64,000 nt of DNA from CBDCFL01 sp965216135. Lineage in GTDB: Bacteria; Pseudomonadota; Alphaproteobacteria; Rhodobacterales; Rhodobacteraceae. Below, piece by piece: positions 1 through 7,977 of this stretch. Where the stretch lies: positions 1 to 64,000 of the forward strand of contig CBDCFL010000023.1 of the NCBI GenBank assembly GCA_965216135.1, given 5' to 3'. The number at the start of each line of letters is the position of its first letter. The first letter of the stretch is position 1. A program made the translations under genes and the position numbers. The notes beneath the pieces were generated by a model. It was not told where the DNA came from, did no database searches, and worked only from the letters and a program-made list of their open reading frames with translations.

Positions 1-775
1 GCCCCGAACGGGGTGCCGGTTTGGCAACGCGCGGCGCTTCGGCAGGTCTGGCAGGTCTGGCAGGTTCGGCGGTTCGTGTGATTTTGCAGGATTGGCAGGA
101 TCGGTGGCATGTGGCACAAATCGGGGACATCCCCGAAACCGGAGACCCCCGATGCCAAAACCACATGCCCGCGCCACACGCGCCATCAGTCCCGGACACC
201 TGCCGATGATGGTGCGGCTGCTGGCACGCATTAGCCAGAACGATCTTCACTGGCTCAACACACTCGACGCTCAGGAGCTGCGCGCGCTGCTTCAGTTGAT
301 CGCGACCGCCAAGGCCAGGCACCTCGATATCGCGACCCTGCTTGAAGAGCACAATCGCCATTGCACAGGTTAGGACCGGGCGCGGGCTTGCCGGGTGGTC
401 ATGTGGGGTGCCCAGGCTGTGAGCGGATAAATGCCACGGCGTCGCGATTATTTCCTCGATGCGCCAGTCGTCAATATCAGTAAATTCGTACGTGCCGCAT
501 TCATCTATTTCATTGCGTGGAACCAGATCGTTGAGATCGAACGGCAGGTCGGAGCCGAAGCGATCCGGGTGATCGGAGAATCGCACTTTGTAGCTGTACC
601 GTTCTTCATCCTGGTCGCCGTCGTCGTCCAGCTCATACACAGTCACGGTGATGTAAGCGCTGCACGACACGTTGCTATATCCCCGGTCTATTCTGACTTC
701 TGGTCGTTCAGCGAGACGTGAGATAACGGCGTCACAGAGATGCTCGGTTATCTGGCCATAATCGTCAAATTGCAT
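1..775 (-). CDS. Hypothetical acidic protein, 3' end uncertain (open to window edge)
   Basis: A minus-strand frame opens with ATG at 775, preceded by an AAAGGACAG ribosome-binding site, and stays open to position 1. The first roughly 115 residues look like a genuine acidic soluble protein: they start MQFDDYGQITEHLCDAV and contain an Asp/Glu-rich stretch and a DIDDWRIEEI segment. Beyond about position 400 the translation becomes rich in Cys, His and Arg and overlaps a better plus-strand gene at 152-373, so the true protein probably ended near 380 before its stop was lost. No family recognised. It is the last of three minus-strand units (ardC, small ORF, this one) separated by similar hairpins. 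Confidence 0.45.
   Translation of the reverse strand, partial: MQFDDYGQITEHLCDAVISRLAERPEVRIDRGYSNVSCSAYITVTVYELDDDGDQDEERYSYKVRFSDHPDRFGSDLPFDLNDLVPRNEIDECGTYEFTDIDDWRIEEIIATPWHLSAHSLGTPHDHPASPRPVLTCAMAIVLFKQGRDIEVPGLGGRDQLKQRAQLLSVECVEPVKIVLANACQQPHHHRQVSGTDGACGAGMWFWHRGSPVSGMSPICATCHRSCQSCKITRTAEPARPARPAEAPRVAKPAPRSG
152..373 (+). CDS. Small hypothetical protein (73 aa)
   Basis: ATG at 152 follows a GGAGA Shine-Dalgarno seven bases upstream, which decides this start over in-frame upstream codons. The 73-residue product starts MPKPHARATRAISPGH and has two predicted helices (about residues 20-45 and 48-68) ending in EEHNRHCTG. No catalytic motif is visible and no function is assigned. It lies antisense to the doubtful tail of the minus-strand reading frame from 775; both cannot easily be genuine over this stretch, and the ribosome site and amino-acid composition favour this one. 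Confidence 0.5.
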   Translation: MPKPHARATRAISPGHLPMMVRLLARISQNDLHWLNTLDAQELRALLQLIATAKARHLDIATLLEEHNRHCTG

Positions 776-803
776 TTTCTGTCCTTTCGGATTGGTCCAG
801 CGT

Positions 804-825
804 GACCGGGCACTCAGGCCCGGTC
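804..825. terminator. Perfect 8-bp hairpin between minus-strand genes
   Basis: GACCGGGC and GCCCGGTC pair perfectly around a 6-base loop. It sits after the stop of the upstream minus-strand pseudogene (842) and 29 bases before the next ATG (775). No T-run follows on either strand, so it may be a weak terminator or an mRNA-processing hairpin. The surrounding string (ccagcgtgaccgggc) recurs at 1111-1125 with a second hairpin. Confidence 0.5.
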
Positions 826-841
826 CAACAAGATAATCGTT

Positions 842-1083
842 TCACACCGCCTGTTCGCGGGCGCTGTGATACTCGGTCAGTCTGCGATATTGGTTGATTG
901 CCCGGCGCGCCGCGTAGTCGCTCTTATGGCGGCTCAGAAAAAATGGTTGGATTGTAAACCCCTGCCGATGTCCCACACTACGTAGGGCTTGATCAGGTGA
1001 TCGTCAGTGGCGAGCCTGATAACCGGCCTATGGGTTGCGCCTGCGAACCAAACTATTGTGTGGCTGATGTCTGATGTGTTCAT
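842..1083 (-). pseudogene. Small hypothetical gene with a frameshift
   Basis: ATG at 1083, after a GGGAGCG ribosome site, begins MNTSDISHTIVWFAGATHRP and stops at 934 after 49 codons. From about position 965 another frame continues naturally (GFTIQPFFLSRHKSDYAARR) to a stop at 842, with composition typical of a short plasmid or phage protein. A single-base difference near the run of G at 959-963 would join the two into a protein of about 80 residues. Either the gene has decayed or there is a sequence error. Function unknown. Confidence 0.45.
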
Positions 1084-1119
1084 GGTGGTCGCTCCCGTTG
1101 GTTAATTGATCCAGCGTGA

Positions 1120-1137
1120 CCGGGCGCGAACGCCCGG
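1120..1137. terminator. Hairpin after ardC
   Basis: CCGGGCG / CGCCCGG with a CGAA tetraloop, 16 bases downstream of the ardC stop on the minus strand. It shares its flank (ccagcgtgaccggg) with the hairpin at 804-825, so the two intergenic spacers are copies of one element. No T-tract is present. Confidence 0.5.
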
Positions 1138-1152
1138 CCCGACAAGGTCAAT

Positions 1153-2031
1153 CTATGCTGCGGCCGCCTCGGATCTGGCCGCCGCCGGCAAAACAAAATC
1201 GGCTGCCTTTTGCGCCTCAGACGCGGCCCGGAAAATCGCCCGCTTGTCTTCTTTGAGTGCTTTCAGCCAGCCCTCGACATAAGCCGCGCTTTGACCAAAT
1301 TCCGGTGCAACCCCGATCTGTGCGCCAAGGAAACACGCGCCAATCTCAGCCACCAGTTCCTCGAACGCGTAAGCCTCGCGGTTCGCGAATTTCTTGATCC
1401 GCTCCAGCCGCTTTTCGCTGCCGGTCCAGTGGATGGTTTCATGCGCCAGCGTGCCATAATAGCCGGCCGCATTGTGAAACGTAGCAATCGGCGGCATGTG
1501 GATTTGATCTTTCACGGGGCTGTAATAGGCGCGCGGATCCTCACTGGTGATGATCTCTGCTCCGGTTCGGGCAAAGAACGCGGCCAGCTCGGGATCGGCT
1601 TCGGTGCCAAGGTCACGCGCCAGCTCCGGCCGGGTGTAATAGTCTTCCGCCAAGCCCTCGATCTGATCGGCATTGAACACGCGATAGGCGCGCGCATAGG
1701 GCAGTTCTTCATCAACGCCCATCTCGTTCTCGCGCCTGAATGTGCCGTATTTAACAACGGTCGCGGATGTCTCGCCGCCTCTGACCTGGCCGCCAAGCTC
1801 CTTGGCCTGCCTGTAGGTCATCCAGCGGCTGGACACATAACCGTTTTTTGCAGCCATAACCCACAGCATCAAAATATTGATCCCCCGATATGCCTCGCCA
1901 TTGTAACGTGTAGGCAAAGCAATGCCGGATGTGCTGCCGGTCCAGGGCTTGCGCCATGGCGGCGTGCCAGCCTCGATCTCGGCAATAATGGTGTCGGTGA
2001 CATGGGTATAAACATCAAACTTGGGTGCCAT
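1153..2031 (-). CDS. ardC: ArdC-like antirestriction protein
   Basis: The 292-residue product has the two-part ArdC architecture. The N-terminal ssDNA-binding region (residues about 5-120) contains GTPPWRKPW, the signature of DUF1738/ArdC_N. A C-terminal zinc-metalloprotease-like region holds HETIHWTGS (HExxH) near residue 195 and a downstream EELVAEIGACFL segment that would supply the third ligand. ArdC proteins are carried by conjugative plasmids and protect incoming single-stranded DNA from restriction. Start ATG at 2031 has an AGAGAGGAGG ribosome site. Two small genes follow on the same strand. Its presence suggests that this end derives from a plasmid or integrative element. Confidence 0.85.
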   Translation of the reverse strand: MAPKFDVYTHVTDTIIAEIEAGTPPWRKPWTGSTSGIALPTRYNGEAYRGINILMLWVMAAKNGYVSSRWMTYRQAKELGGQVRGGETSATVVKYGTFRRENEMGVDEELPYARAYRVFNADQIEGLAEDYYTRPELARDLGTEADPELAAFFARTGAEIITSEDPRAYYSPVKDQIHMPPIATFHNAAGYYGTLAHETIHWTGSEKRLERIKKFANREAYAFEELVAEIGACFLGAQIGVAPEFGQSAAYVEGWLKALKEDKRAIFRAASEAQKAADFVLPAAARSEAAAA

Positions 2032-2456
2032 TTGTGGCCTCCTCTCTCAAAGTGATGCGGGTGAGGCCTGGTGCCTTCCTTCCGCTGATGGGCTGCGCCT
2101 CGGCCAATCTGATCTGACCGAATACGCATGTATTCGGCGGAACAGAGTGGGAGAGGGCAAAGCCCGACCCACGGCCCTGAACGGGGCTGTCAACCGGCCA
2201 CATTTGCGAAGAAATGTCTGCCGCAAAAACCGCCGCCAATTTGGCTCGCGAGGAATGGCCCGCCTGCGGGACAGGGGAAATTGGCGGCGGCTTTTGGGGA
2301 TGGATTATGGTTGACAGCCCCGGACAGGGATGTTGGGCGGACAAAACCAATAGAAACAGTCTGGATGGGGGTGAGCGGGCCACAGGCCCGTTGAGCCCCT
2401 ATCCAGTCGATTGGACTGCTGTAATCCGTGGATCGCCGCCGGACACGCGGCGGCGC
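2032..2456. other. Intergenic stretch with a long inverted repeat
   Basis: No convincing gene. It probably carries the ardC promoter. Its main feature is the inverted repeat at 2230-2290, described separately. Confidence 0.5.
2230..2290. repeat. 13-bp perfect inverted repeat
   Basis: CCGCCGCCAATTT (2230-2242) pairs with AAATTGGCGGCGG (2278-2290). The stem can extend by four A-T pairs across a bulged C (AAAA at 2226-2229 with TTTT at 2292-2295). The 35-base loop contains a smaller CCCGC/GCGGG hairpin. It could be a bidirectional terminator or a regulatory or origin-type palindrome upstream of ardC; nothing in the sequence decides between these. Confidence 0.5.
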
Positions 2457-3559
2457 GGCCGTGTTGCATCAATCACCGGACAAGCGCGGAGTACCCTTAC
2501 CCGTGAAAATGGTCAGCCAACTGACTCAAACCTGGCACAGCCAAGTTCGGTCATTCTGTTAAGAGCCCGCACACCGATCTGTGCCTCAGTTTTCTGATTT
2601 TCGAACCGCCGCGATCTCAGTTTCGGCCCGATCACACTTTTCCAACGACCAATTTGTGCTTCCGCGCGACTGCGCTGATTGTAGCCGCTTCTGACTTGCC
2701 ATGCCAGTCGGCCGTACGTCTGTATCTGGGCGATGTGCTGGTCGCGGAGGGATGGATCATCGCGCGATTTCAGGGCGAGAACGGCGTTTTTTGGCGGTGG
2801 AATGATGACCTCGACTGCATCGCCAAAACGCGCCGTGAGCAGATTTCTGGTCGGGGTGCCGTCATAGGCCCCATCCGCCAGAAATCGCGAAACCGGCCCG
2901 TCGAACTGATCCAGAAGCCCGGGCAAGGCCGTGCTATCGCCGACGTGGTCCAGCGTCAGATCCGAGCAGATGATCTCGCCGGTTGTGAGGTCCAGGCCGA
3001 GGTGTAGCTTTCTCCACGATTTGCGTTTGGCCTTTGTTTCATGCTTGACCTGCAGCCACTCGCCCTCGCCAAAGATCTTCAATCCAGTACTGTCCATGGT
3101 CAGATGGATCGGCTCGGTTCTGTCGACCCGAGGCTTTGCAGGCAATCTCAAGCCGAGCCCGCGGCGCGACAGTGTTGAGAAATCCGGCACCGGAATGTCT
3201 ACTCCCATCAGCCGAGCGATGCTGCGCATCAGCCCTTGGGTCTGGCGCAGCGGTAGTTTGTAAATCGTACGCAGAGTCAGGCAGGTCTCGATCGCAATGT
3301 TCGAATATTTCGGCTGACCTCCCGGAGTCGTCCGGCGCGGCGCTCGCCATTGTTTCAGCGTATCGTCAGTGACCCAGATGGTCAGATCGCCACGACGCCG
3401 CAGGATTTCGGTGTACTCCGCCCAATTTGTCACCCGATATCGTTTCTTCGGAAACTTGTGGCGACGAGCAGCGTTGAATTTATGCGGCATTCAAGTGTCC
3501 AGATCAGAGGTGGAGCACCCGATTACCAGAACTACCTGTGTTCGTGCAACAACGTCGGC
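2457..3559 (-). mobile_element. IS5-family insertion sequence (IS903-like ends)
   Basis: One transposase gene lies between ends that share a GTTGCA core: GGCCGTGTTGCATCAA at 2457-2472, and the reverse complement of GTGCAACAACGTC at 3544-3556. Such ends are typical of the IS903 branch of IS5. Ends are placed approximately; no target duplication was resolved. Confidence 0.6.
2513..3490 (-). CDS. IS5-family transposase
   Basis: The 325-residue product carries the N-terminal block with RRRGDLTIWVTDD and TTPGGQPKYS that is conserved in IS5/IS903-type transposases. The DDE core follows: HLTMDSTGLKIFGEGEW (first Asp), FLADGAYDG (second Asp) and the C-terminal YNQRSRAEAQIGRWK block (Glu). Length is normal and the frame is intact, so it could be active. 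It abuts the 3' end of the phage-type gene at 3576. Confidence 0.9.
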   Translation of the reverse strand: MPHKFNAARRHKFPKKRYRVTNWAEYTEILRRRGDLTIWVTDDTLKQWRAPRRTTPGGQPKYSNIAIETCLTLRTIYKLPLRQTQGLMRSIARLMGVDIPVPDFSTLSRRGLGLRLPAKPRVDRTEPIHLTMDSTGLKIFGEGEWLQVKHETKAKRKSWRKLHLGLDLTTGEIICSDLTLDHVGDSTALPGLLDQFDGPVSRFLADGAYDGTPTRNLLTARFGDAVEVIIPPPKNAVLALKSRDDPSLRDQHIAQIQTYGRLAWQVRSGYNQRSRAEAQIGRWKSVIGPKLRSRRFENQKTEAQIGVRALNRMTELGCARFESVG

Positions 3560-3575
3560 ATAGGGGGGGGTGGCA

Positions 3576-4172
3576 TCAACCATGCGACGCGCCCAGCTTC
3601 TTGGGTTCGCCGCCGTCCGTTCCCAGCGCGAACTCGGCATCGGTCATCTGCGGCAGGAGCAATCGTGCCTCTTGCCGGTCGATCAGACCGGTTCGGAAGG
3701 CGTCCAGAACAGCGGCGGCACGGCCTGCCGGGTGAAACCCCATGCTGACCTCGACCTGATCGCCGTACTTTGCACGTGCAGCCGGGTATGCATCCTTGAA
3801 GGCCATCCTTGCGCCGATCTTATCGCCCATCCGCCAGATGGCGAACGGGAACGCCATGAACACCGCCATGGGCGTAACGATGGTTGCGTCCTCATCCCAA
3901 ATCCGGGCTATCATGGCGACCTCCCATGCTGCATCGGTGCCCATGATCCGATCGGCTGGCAGGTGGCGGATGATGTCGGCAGGCTTTGGCATGAAACGCC
4001 CATATTCGGGGTCTTTGATGTGGCACTGCATGGCCTCCTGCACCGTTTCAAGCTCATGCTCCCGCAGGGTTTCCCAGTAGATGTTCAGGGACATTTTGGG
4101 CAGCTTCACGCCGTAGAAGATCGCGACACCTGTCAAGGCTGCGGTGAATTTCGCTTTTCCCATGTCAGTCAT
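3576..4172 (-). CDS. Phage/plasmid replication-module protein of unknown function
   Basis: A 198-residue soluble protein beginning MTDMGKAKFTAALTGVAIFY. Its ATG (4172) overlaps the stop of the preceding DUF1376-type gene by 8 bp, so the two are translationally coupled. A protein that starts with a winged-helix-like N-terminus and contains a PKPADIIRHL segment, located directly after a DUF1376 gene, fits the position of a helicase loader or replisome organiser in prophage replication modules. That role is inferred only from position and size. The frame is intact and ends 17 bases from the IS5 right end. Confidence 0.55.
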   Translation of the reverse strand: MTDMGKAKFTAALTGVAIFYGVKLPKMSLNIYWETLREHELETVQEAMQCHIKDPEYGRFMPKPADIIRHLPADRIMGTDAAWEVAMIARIWDEDATIVTPMAVFMAFPFAIWRMGDKIGARMAFKDAYPAARAKYGDQVEVSMGFHPAGRAAAVLDAFRTGLIDRQEARLLLPQMTDAEFALGTDGGEPKKLGASHG

Positions 4173-5000
4173 CCGCGAGAAAGTCCGCAGCGGCCTGGAG
4201 GTTGTGTTGATGAATCCTTTCGGATTTGCTCAGCGGCGGGTCCCATGTGTCCAGGAAGGGCGTATCCGGCCCCAGAAACGTCGCCGCCTGCATGACGTAT
4301 TCGGTCCCGGTCTTTTCCGTCGCGTCGCAATAAGCCGCGTATCCGCAGGCGCCGTTGATCATATCCTGGAATGTCGCGCCTTCCTCGATCCTGGCGTTGG
4401 CGCGTTTGATCGCCAGGCTCCATCGCTGGCCACCGCTGCGCTTCGGATAGGCGGCCTTGAACGAGTCAAAATCGAATATTTTGTCATGGCGCGCCGAAAG
4501 GCGTGCCGAAAGACTCTTTTTTTCTGGCTGTGGTATTGGTTCTGGTTTTGGCTTTGGCTGTGGAGTCTGGCTATGGCTGTGGCTAGTATCATTTGGGTAC
4601 TCGCCCGGTATATACGGATCCGGTATAGTTTCGGTATTGCCCCGGTATCCGTCCGGTACGGGTCGGTATTACCGGAGCCTTTCCCGGCCCACCGTTGCTC
4701 GATACGGGCCTTCTGGGCATCGCTGAATTTCCGGGTGTTTTCCATCTCCTCCAAACCCCTCGGATTCACCCATCCGGCTTCGGTTTGTGTGAAATAGCGG
4801 CCGAGCACCTTCTTAATCGCCGCTTTGTCGGCATCGGTGCGCGCGCTGACGATATTGGCGAGCTCCCCGGCATCCAGGGGAAGCGGCCCCTCGGTCGCGT
4901 AGAATTCGTCGAGCAACAGCCCATAGACGCCGTGCTCCAGTGGCGTGAGCCGAGCGGTCTTCTTGCGATAGTCGCCGATGAAGCGTTTGTAAAAGTTCAA
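4165..5000 (-). pseudogene. DUF1376 replication-type protein, frameshifted
   Basis: The likely start is TTG at 5000 behind AGGAGAGGAAT. The N-terminal 85 residues (NFYKRFIGDYRKKTARLTPL... through RYFTQTEAGWVNPRG) are a DUF1376 domain, found in phage replication initiators of the YdaU type. After about 4640 the original frame degenerates. A second frame carries a Pro/Lys-rich linker (PKPKPEPIPQPEKK, about 4525-4560) and a C-terminal module (FDSFKAAYPKRSGG ... WDPPLSKSERIHQHNL) ending at 4165. One single-base shift between about 4600 and 4640 would rejoin them. The same C-terminal module recurs at 7978-8440. Confidence 0.7.
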
Positions 5001-5016
5001 CGCCTTTATTCCTCTC

Positions 5017-5280
5017 CTAAATTTCCAGCGATTTCTGTTGGGGTTCCGACGCCACGACCCGCACCATGGCCCGAGGATTGAGCCTGTCGATATGGTGGTA
5101 GACATGCTTTTCCCGGACCTGGCGGTCGTTTTTGTAGATCAGCCCCTGAAGCCCATCCAGGATCAGGGATTCGTCGAGGTCAGGTCGATGGCTGGCGTAG
5201 TAAATATCGCAATGGACGACAAGCCGGCCCGTCATCAAATCCGGTAATCGCTGAACCTGCCGTTTCAGATCGCGCTCGAA
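5017..5280 (-). pseudogene. RusA-like Holliday junction resolvase, N-terminally truncated
   Basis: The minus-strand frame ending at 5017 reads FERDLKRQVQRL... then RPDLDESLILDGLQGLIYKNDRQV, matching the RusA core where two Asp residues and the final D of the ND-Q motif bind the catalytic metal. RusA proteins are about 120 residues; about 90 remain, and the N-terminal strand with its Pro-Pro-Ser motif is missing. Upstream, the frame runs into a different gene remnant, so this is a recombination junction. Confidence 0.6.
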
Positions 5281-5282
5281 TC

Positions 5283-5408
5283 TCAGCGCTTTACGGCGGC
5301 AGCGCGGGCCTTGTCCGCCTTGGCTGCGAACGCATCCATTTCCTCCTGCGCCCGGACGTTCACCCATCCGGCGCCCGTCTTCGCGAAGTAGCGCATCGGC
5401 GACGGGCT
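5283..5408 (-). pseudogene. DUF1376 domain fragment
   Basis: The segment MRYFAKTGAGWVNVRAQ followed by EMDAFAAKADKARAAAVKR and a stop at 5283 is the end of a DUF1376 domain, related to the copy at about 4740-5000. It has no start and is joined to phage structural sequence of the opposite strand at about 5450. It is a leftover from a second copy of the replication module. Confidence 0.5.
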
Positions 5409-5449
5409 GGTGACGGATTTCGCGCTGGGAATCGCGGCGGGCCGCGGGC

Positions 5450-5548
5450 TGTCGCGCCACGAAACTGTATTGCGAGGTCCGTGATGCGCGCGACGCCGAT
5501 TACCTGGCGTGGCGCGCGGCGGGCGCACAAACGGAGGATGCGGCGTGA
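5450..5548 (+). pseudogene. 3' end of a phage-type gene
   Basis: The plus-strand frame TKLYCEVRDARDADYLAWRA... ends with TGA at 5546-5548, overlapping the GTG start of the next frame in the GTGA arrangement usual in phage operons. The upstream part is missing; the junction with minus-strand replication remnants lies near 5440. Likely a small head-tail or structural-operon protein; family not recognised. Confidence 0.4.
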
Positions 5549-5898
5549 GCGCAGGATCGAATATTCAGGGTGCCGGCGGCCAGACGCTGGAGCAGCGGAT
5601 TGCGAACATCGAGGCCGCGCTTCGGGGCGGGCCGCCGGTCATCGATGCGATGGGCGCGCCGACCGACGGCGATGTCGATATCGGGTCGGCGCTCAATGCG
5701 TGGCGGGACGTGTTCGCTAACGGGCTGGTCGTCGGCGGGGCGCGGGTCGACATCGCCGCGCTAGCCGGGTCGGCGGCGGTATACGTGTTTGACGCGAGCG
5801 ACGCCACGTTCTCCCTGGCCCGGCACTCGAACCGTTGCCCTAATTCTCCTGTGGTCCGCAGCCAGCGGTGGCGGCGGCGACGATCCGACGTAGAATAA
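5545..5898 (+). CDS. Phage structural-type protein, probably truncated
   Basis: GTG at 5545, behind GGAGGATG, gives about 117 residues starting VSAGSNIQGAGGQTLEQRIANI and continuing DVDIGSALNAWRDVFANGLV, a Gly/Ala-rich pattern like N-termini of phage tail or baseplate proteins. The last 30 residues become Arg/Ser-rich and probably lie beyond a truncation point near 5815. Coupled to the preceding fragment by stop/start overlap. Confidence 0.45.
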   Translation: MSAGSNIQGAGGQTLEQRIANIEAALRGGPPVIDAMGAPTDGDVDIGSALNAWRDVFANGLVVGGARVDIAALAGSAAVYVFDASDATFSLARHSNRCPNSPVVRSQRWRRRRSDVE

Positions 5899-6244
5899 AG
5901 CCCCCTGTTTTCATTCAATCTTTTCCCTCCTGTAGCTCTTTTATCTGGTATGTTTTGGTTGGTGAGTCCGGAAGCGAAGGGCATAGGAAGAAGACAGTCC
6001 CCGGCTTTTGCCAGAGCCGTTCCCTACGCCGTTCACGATCGTTTCGGCTGGAGCCGCCGTCGCTTCAAGGCCCTTCCGTGCGTGCGTCCCCGCCGGTCGG
6101 TCAGCCGCTACTTTCGACACATGGATCGCTGTACCGGGGGGCGCGCTTCGGCCTTTCGGACTGCGCTTGGCATGTGCCTCCGTCCCGTGGTATGCCATAC
6201 CTGCATGACGCCACCGTTAATGAATTACCGATCCGCCATGCAGG
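5899..6244. other. No recognisable gene
   Basis: Open frames are short on both strands with no ribosome sites or familiar motifs. Probably decayed phage or plasmid DNA. Confidence 0.4.
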
Positions 6245-6276
6245 CCCCGCGTGTGTCGTTCCGTCAGTGCGCGGGG
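6245..6276. terminator. Hairpin directly after the minus-strand gene remnant
   Basis: CCCCGCG (6245-6251) and CGCGGGG (6270-6276) form a 7-bp stem with an 18-base loop. The hairpin begins at the stop codon of the minus-strand remnant ending at 6277. No T-run, so a terminator function is only suggested. Confidence 0.4.
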
Positions 6277-6419
6277 TCACTTCTTTCCACTCCTTGATTT
6301 CCGGTTGGTGCGATATGCGCGCATGTACGCGGCGCGGTCGCGTTTTGGCTCGCCGGGCTGGTGCGTAACCACCTTGGGCAGCGGCGTAACCACGGGGCCG
6401 CCGGGCGGCGTAACCACCT
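6277..6419 (-). pseudogene. C-terminal remnant of a phage/plasmid protein
   Basis: The minus-strand frame reads VVTPPGGPVVTPLPKVVT, a Pro/Val repeat linker, followed by a basic tail RDRAAYMRAYRTNRKSRSGKK and a stop at 6277. Basic AAYMRAYR tails are common at the ends of small phage DNA-binding proteins. The upstream side is cut by IS630 copy 1 at 6422. With the IS removed the frame meets the end of the 7584-7925 gene in another phase, so it may be the displaced tail of that gene. Confidence 0.4.
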
Positions 6420-6421
6420 TA

Positions 6422-7584
6422 TACCAGCGGCATTTAACATTGACCGATATGGGCCCATTTTCGCATTCCGATTGATGTGATGGTTTCGGGCTGTGCGATG
6501 AGCTTTTTCCAAGCTTCGCATCCAGCATCGACGATGGCATTGTAGTCTTCGAACACGCGGTTGGAGAGCCAATTGGCGCGCAAGTACTGCCAGATATTTT
6601 CCACCGGGTTCAGTTCCGGAGCGCGCGATGGCAGCAGGATGATGGTGAGGTTCTTCGGGACTTTGAGTTTGCCGGTGGTGTGCCATCCGGCCCGATCCAT
6701 CAGCACAACCGCATGGGCCTTTCGGGCGACGTGGCGGCTGATCTCGTCGAGATGCATCTGCATGGCTTGCGCGTCCGCCCAAGGCAGCATGAGCGCCGCC
6801 CCCTTGCCGTGAGCCGGACAGATGGCGCCGAACAGATAGGCGTTGTGATAGCGCTGATCGGCCGGCTGGCGGGGGCGCGTGCCCTTTCTCGCCCACAGGC
6901 GCGTCAGGCCATTCTTCTGGCCAAGGCGTGCTTCGTCCTGGAACCAGATCTCCACCGGCGTTCCCGCTGGCAGGTCAGCTATATGCACCTGGAGCGTGTC
7001 GGCGAAGTTTTTTTTAAACGCCTCGATGATCCGCTTATCCTGCCTGGGATGCTGCGGGCGGGCGCTGATATGGGCAAAGCCCAGTTCGCCAAGCAGTCTG
7101 GATATCCCGCGCTCGGAATAGATGACGCCAAAGCGCGCCTCGATCACCCGCTTCAGGTCGATCCGCCGCCAGCGGACAACCCCGTCCACCGCCGGATCGG
7201 GGCCGGTCTCGACAATCTCGCCAAGTTCTTTCATCTGGACATCGCTCAGGTAGCGCGTCCGGCCCGCGCCCTTGCGGTTGGTGAGGCCATCCGGTCCCTC
7301 TTCGTTGAACCGGTGAACCCAGTCCCGCAGGGTTTGGCGATCCATCCCACCGATCCTTGCGGCCTCTCCACGGCGCATGCCATCGTAGACCGCCGCAAGA
7401 GACAACAGACGGCGGCTCTGCCGGGCATCCTTGCAACGGCTGGCGAGTTTACGAAGGTGGCGGGCATCAAAGTCGCGACGAAGCGGAACACTGGCTGGCA
7501 TGGCGATCCTCCTTTGCCAACCTTGAATCAGATCAAAACCGATTTGGGAATCCCCACAGAGTCAGAAATTGATGCCGTTGGTAT
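6422..7584 (-). mobile_element. IS630-family element, copy 1 (1163 bp)
   Basis: Ends are TACCAGCGGCAT (6422) and the reverse complement of ATGCCGTTGGTAT (7584), flanked by a TA dinucleotide at 6420-6421 and 7585-7586, the target duplication of the IS630/Tc1 superfamily. It shares the same ends and gene with copies at 8617, 38512 and 47076. It interrupts phage/plasmid-type genes on the minus strand. Confidence 0.85.
6434..7501 (-). CDS. IS630-family transposase (copy 1)
   Basis: Intact 355-residue transposase. The N-terminal helix-turn-helix region includes GGMDRQTLRDWVHRFNEEG. The DDE core shows EIWFQDEARLGQKNG (first Asp), HAVVLMDRAGWH (second Asp) and LPSRAPELNPVENIWQYL, the ELNPVE block bearing the catalytic Glu. 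ATG at 7501 is preceded by AAGGAGGATCGCC. Copies 1 and 2 differ by very few bases and both appear functional. Confidence 0.95.
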   Translation of the reverse strand: MPASVPLRRDFDARHLRKLASRCKDARQSRRLLSLAAVYDGMRRGEAARIGGMDRQTLRDWVHRFNEEGPDGLTNRKGAGRTRYLSDVQMKELGEIVETGPDPAVDGVVRWRRIDLKRVIEARFGVIYSERGISRLLGELGFAHISARPQHPRQDKRIIEAFKKNFADTLQVHIADLPAGTPVEIWFQDEARLGQKNGLTRLWARKGTRPRQPADQRYHNAYLFGAICPAHGKGAALMLPWADAQAMQMHLDEISRHVARKAHAVVLMDRAGWHTTGKLKVPKNLTIILLPSRAPELNPVENIWQYLRANWLSNRVFEDYNAIVDAGCEAWKKLIAQPETITSIGMRKWAHIGQC

Positions 7585-7925
7585 TAGGCGGGCAGGCCCA
7601 CCTTGGGCGGCGCGGGCTTGCCATGCGTGAGTTTGTGGTAGGACCGCCGCGCGCGCTCGTTCCGCGCAAGGCGCTGTGGCTCGGTGAGGTTCTGGCCCCT
7701 GTGTCGCTGCCAGTCACGAAATGACTTGCGGCAACGCCGACAATGAACGAATTGCTGGTCCGCCGGTATAGCGCGCCCGCACTTCGAGCAGCGCCCGTTT
7801 TCACGACGCCACGCGACCAGTTTTTTGCGATTGGCATGCCCGCCCAGACCAGGCGGCGGGGGCTCGCTGGCGCGCCGCGCGACATCCTCGGCCAACAGCC
7901 AGGCCAGCGCGGCGGCGGCCGTCAT
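7584..7925 (-). CDS. Zinc-ribbon protein of phage/plasmid type (113 aa)
   Basis: The protein starts MTAAAALAWLLAEDVARRA and has two Cys pairs, CSKCGRAIPAD and CRRCRKSF, about 19 residues apart, with a basic C-terminal half. This suggests a small zinc-binding nucleic-acid protein. The stop codon uses the TA target site of IS630 copy 1, but reconstruction of the empty site keeps the same stop. Function unknown; it lies in a replication-type region. Confidence 0.5.
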   Translation of the reverse strand: MTAAAALAWLLAEDVARRASEPPPPGLGGHANRKKLVAWRRENGRCSKCGRAIPADQQFVHCRRCRKSFRDWQRHRGQNLTEPQRLARNERARRSYHKLTHGKPAPPKVGLPA

Positions 7926-7977
7926 CGAGCGCCAGGGCGCGCCGTCGAGCGGCTGTTGGGGGTGGGGGTTGGTATGT

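Noticed and set aside
1210..2055. 281-codon plus-strand reading frame
   Set aside because: Exactly antisense to ardC, which has clear motifs and a ribosome site.
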